Assembly: GCA_030042795.1 (NCBI GenBank)
Contig: JASHYZ010000440.1
Location: 1 to 7,521 of the forward strand
Origin: Terriglobia bacterium
GTDB lineage: Bacteria > Acidobacteriota > Terriglobia > UBA7540
Reading direction: 5' to 3'
Length of the DNA stretch: 7,521 nucleotides
Part shown: positions 4,824 to 7,521 of the stretch, one piece after another
Numbering within the stretch: position 1 is the stretch's first letter
How the letters are laid out: every line of letters begins with the position of its first letter
Notes under the pieces: generated by a model
Database searches by the model: none
Seen by the model: only the letters and a program-made list of their open reading frames with translations
What the model was told of the DNA's origin: nothing
Translations under genes and position numbers: made by a program

Positions 4824-7521
4824 TTACGCCGGCGGCGGCTCAACGACTTTCTCGGTGACAAACGCTTCGATCACGTCGCCCACCTTAATGTCGTTGAAGT
4901 TTTCAATCGAGATGCCGCACTCCATTCCGGAACGAACTTCGGCCACGTCCTCTTTGAAACGGCGCAGGGAACGTACCCGCCCCTCGTGCACCACCACGCT
5001 GTCGCGCAGCAGGCGGATGCGCGAATCGCGCGTAAATTTCCCGTCCTGCACAGAGCAACCCGCCACCGTACCCACCTTGGAGATGCGGAAGGTATCGCGC
5101 ACCTCGGCGTGCCCCACGATGGTCTCCTTGATGGTGACTGCCAGCAAACCGTGCATGGCCTTCTTGATCTCGTCGGTAACGTCGTAAATGATGGTGTGCA
5201 GCCGGATGTCCACCTTTTCCAACTGGGCCAGATCAGTAGCTTTTCTCTCCGGGCGCACGTTGAAGCCAACGATGACGGCGTTGGAGGTCAGAGCCAGCAG
5301 CACGTCCGTCTCGGTGATGGCGCCCACGCCGGCGTGCACAATCTTGATCTTCACCTTTTCGGTGCTGAGCTTCTCGAGCGTCTCCGTCAGGGCCTCCACC
5401 GAACCTTGCACGTCTCCCTTGATGATAAGGGGTAGTTCCTTAACATCTCCTGCCGCCAACTGCGCGTGCAATTGTTCGAGGGTGAGACGCGCGGTCTTGG
5501 CCAGCGCCGCCTCGCGTTGCTTTTCGAGACGATGAATCGAAATCTGCCGCGCTTTAATGGTGTCTTCAATGACGTGCAGGCGGTCTCCCACCTGGGGCAC
5601 GTCTTCGAGCCCGAGGATTTCCACCGGCGTGGAAGGCGGCGCGTCCGTCACAGGCCGGCCGTGGTCATCGAGCATGGCGCGCACCTTGCCGTAAATGGCG
5701 CCCACGATAAAGGCGTCGCCTCCGCGCAGCGTTCCGTTCTGAACGAGCATGGTAGCCACCGGGCCGCGGCCCCGGTCCAGCCTGCTTTCGAGTACCGTTC
5801 CGGTGGCCAGCCGGTTCGGATTCGCCTTGAGCCCCTGCAGATCGGCTACCAGCAGAATCATTTCCAGCAGCACGTCAAGATTCTGATGCTGCTTGGCGGA
5901 CACCTTGACGGTCACCGTGTTTCCGCCCCATTCCTCGGCCATCAGGTTCTGGTCAGCAAGCTGCTTCATCACGCGGTCGGGCTGCGCTTCAGGTTTATCG
6001 ATCTTGTTGATGGCGACCACGATGGGAACCCCGGCCGCGCGGGCATGGTTGATGGCTTCCATCGTCTGCGGCATGACGCCGTCATCAGCCGCAACCACCA
6101 ACACCACGATGTCCGTCACCCTCGCGCCCCGTGCGCGCATCAAGGTAAAAGCCTCATGGCCGGGAGTATCCAGAAACACCACTTTGCGGCCCGTCACTTC
6201 GACCTGGTAGGCGCCGATGTGCTGCGTGATTCCGCCGGCTTCGCGAGCGGTGACATTGGTCTGCCGGATGGCGTCCAGCAGCGAGGTCTTACCGTGGTCG
6301 ACGTGACCCATCACGGTTACGACCGGAGCTCGCGGCTGAAGATCCTCGGGCTTGTCGGCCACCTCGAACTCGTGGCTCACCTCCTCTTCATAGGTGATCA
6401 CATTAGCCTCGGCCCCGAATGCCTTGGCGATTTCTGAGGCCGTTTGGCTATCCAGCGTCTGGTTAATTGTTGCGAAGATGCCCTTATCCAGCAGCTTCTT
6501 GATTACATCCTTAGCGCGCGTCTCGAGCTTCTCAGAGAGCTCCTTGATTGTTACACCCTCGCTCAAAGTAATCTTGCGGGTAACCGTTATGGGTTCAGCC
6601 CCTGCGGCTGCGGGTGCGCCTGCGGGACGCGGCGCACCCTGCGGGGCAACACCAGGCCGCGCCACACCCGTGCGGCCAGGGTGAATGGGAGGGCGTTGTA
6701 GCGGACGAGGAGCCACACCTGCGCCTACCCCAGTAACGGAGCGCGTCGTCGTAGGATGCATCGGGCGGTGATGATCGCCTGGACGCCGCGCGGGCAACGG
6801 ACGCGCTGCAGTCTTGCCAAGCCCTGGGTAGATGGGTTGACTGGAGACAGAACCCTTGGTGGCCACTGGCCGCGCAGCTCCCGCCATCGCCTTGACGGGC
6901 CCAGCAGGCGCAGCGGCAGCACTCGCAGGAGCTGACTCCCTCAACCGTGCTGCCGGGGCAACGGCTGACCCGGCACTGGCCGTCGCGACCGGGGTACCGG
7001 GCTTGGCCGCCGGCGCTACGAGGGCGCCAAGCAAGGTGGGAGCTACGGGCCGCCGAACTCCGGTGACGGGCGCTGCAGAAGGGCCGGCTGCCGGACGCGC
7101 CGGAGCAGTAGGTTTTTCCGCAATCGCTTTGGTTCCCTGCATCGCCCGGCGGGCGTCTTCCTTGATCTGCTCCAAAGTGCGAGGAGCCAGTGGCGCCTCC
7201 GGGCGCAACGATGAAGAAGGCGGGCCCGCAGCCACCGGCGAACGCACAGCGGCCGTTGACGGGCCTGCAGGCTGCGTGGCGCCTTGAACCGACGGAGCAA
7301 CCTCAAGCGGGTTCCTGCCGGCAGGTACAGAAGCCACGACAGGTTTCGGCTCGGGCTGAGGCCTCGCCGCCGATGGCGGAGGAACTGGCTCTTCCGGCGC
7401 TCTAAAATGCTGGCGCACCTTTTCGGCCAAATCATCCTCGAGCGCGCTCGAATGCGACCTTTTGTCCGCAACACCAAGCTCCGCCAGATAGTCGAGGACT
7501 AAGTGGCTTTTCACCTCGAGC
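4824..7521 (-). CDS. infB: Translation initiation factor IF-2, 5' end off the window
   Basis: IF-2 is the GTPase that brings fMet-tRNA to the 30S subunit and promotes joining of the 50S subunit. About 898 residues are visible and the frame is still open at the right edge. GTG 7514 is a possible start, but the upstream codons Leu-Glu continue the usual IF-2 opening ([12 protein letters not shown]), so the true start is probably about a dozen codons outside the window. Counting from codon 7514: an N-terminal helical module at about 1-37; an Ala/Pro/Arg-rich flexible linker at about 38-305; the IF2 N2-like helical module at about 307-370; then the G domain with GHVDHGKT (403-410), GGIT (427-430), DTPGH (449-453), NKID (503-506) and SAK (539-541), all intact. 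Domain II follows, then the GDVQGSVEA motif (700-708) of domain III, and the fMet-tRNA-binding C-terminal domain. It is the first visible gene of the cluster with ylxP, rbfA and truB. The promoter lies outside the window. Confidence 0.98.
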   Translation of the reverse strand, partial: LEVKSHLVLDYLAELGVADKRSHSSALEDDLAEKVRQHFRAPEEPVPPPSAARPQPEPKPVVASVPAGRNPLEVAPSVQGATQPAGPSTAAVRSPVAAGPPSSSLRPEAPLAPRTLEQIKEDARRAMQGTKAIAEKPTAPARPAAGPSAAPVTGVRRPVAPTLLGALVAPAAKPGTPVATASAGSAVAPAARLRESAPASAAAAPAGPVKAMAGAARPVATKGSVSSQPIYPGLGKTAARPLPARRPGDHHRPMHPTTTRSVTGVGAGVAPRPLQRPPIHPGRTGVARPGVAPQGAPRPAGAPAAAGAEPITVTRKITLSEGVTIKELSEKLETRAKDVIKKLLDKGIFATINQTLDSQTASEIAKAFGAEANVITYEEEVSHEFEVADKPEDLQPRAPVVTVMGHVDHGKTSLLDAIRQTNVTAREAGGITQHIGAYQVEVTGRKVVFLDTPGHEAFTLMRARGARVTDIVVLVVAADDGVMPQTMEAINHARAAGVPIVVAINKIDKPEAQPDRVMKQLADQNLMAEEWGGNTVTVKVSAKQHQNLDVLLEMILLVADLQGLKANPNRLATGTVLESRLDRGRGPVATMLVQNGTLRGGDAFIVGAIYGKVRAMLDDHGRPVTDAPPSTPVEILGLEDVPQVGDRLHVIEDTIKARQISIHRLEKQREAALAKTARLTLEQLHAQLAAGDVKELPLIIKGDVQGSVEALTETLEKLSTEKVKIKIVHAGVGAITETDVLLALTSNAVIVGFNVRPERKATDLAQLEKVDIRLHTIIYDVTDEIKKAMHGLLAVTIKETIVGHAEVRDTFRISKVGTVAGCSVQDGKFTRDSRIRLLRDSVVVHEGRVRSLRRFKEDVAEVRSGMECGISIENFNDIKVGDVIEAFVTEKVVEPPPA

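Noticed and set aside
5466..6437. Plus-strand frame of 323 codons
   Set aside because: It lies entirely opposite the conserved IF-2 G domain, is His- and Arg-rich, and is explained as an antisense shadow of GC-rich codons.
7512..7514. GTG 7514 as the infB start
   Set aside because: The frame stays open to the window edge and the upstream Leu-Glu codons continue the usual IF-2 N-terminus, so the gene is treated as truncated by the window.

Overview
The window is GC-rich and probably comes from an Acidobacteriota chromosome. This is inferred, not proven, from three things: the leader style of the partial secreted protein at the left end, the N-terminal wording of the initiation factor IF-2 at the right end, and a palindromic intergenic repeat of a kind I associate with that phylum. 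Two differently organised parts face each other.

Left part (1-2703). An incomplete minus-strand gene for a secreted protein of unknown function runs off the left edge. A 526-base non-coding stretch with a marked AT-rich island separates it from a divergent plus-strand pair: an NAD-dependent sugar-nucleotide epimerase/dehydratase and a membrane-anchored polysaccharide deacetylase of the NodB family. The pair overlaps by ATGA, so translation is probably coupled. Both proteins fit the making or tailoring of a surface polysaccharide, but no glycosyltransferase, polymerase or exporter is in view, so the polymer cannot be named.

Middle (2704-2963). The plus-strand pair and the minus-strand operon converge on a 260-base gap that is largely filled by a nested palindromic repeat.

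Right part (2964-7521, minus strand). This is a conserved translation and ribosome-maturation cluster in the order infB (5' end off the window), ylxP (DUF503), rbfA, truB. They encode translation initiation factor IF-2, a small YlxP-family protein, a 30S maturation factor and tRNA pseudouridine-55 synthase. The order matches the well-known nusA-infB operon of many bacteria.

The most unusual structure is between ylxP and rbfA. The spacer is two opposed arrays of a degenerate 8-bp tandem repeat (consensus about GAWTGANG), lying head to head around a short centre. They begin inside the ylxP stop codon, stop two bases before the rbfA start codon, and leave rbfA without a visible Shine-Dalgarno sequence. 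I see no CRISPR array, tRNA, rRNA, transposase or phage gene, and no complete novel multi-gene system.
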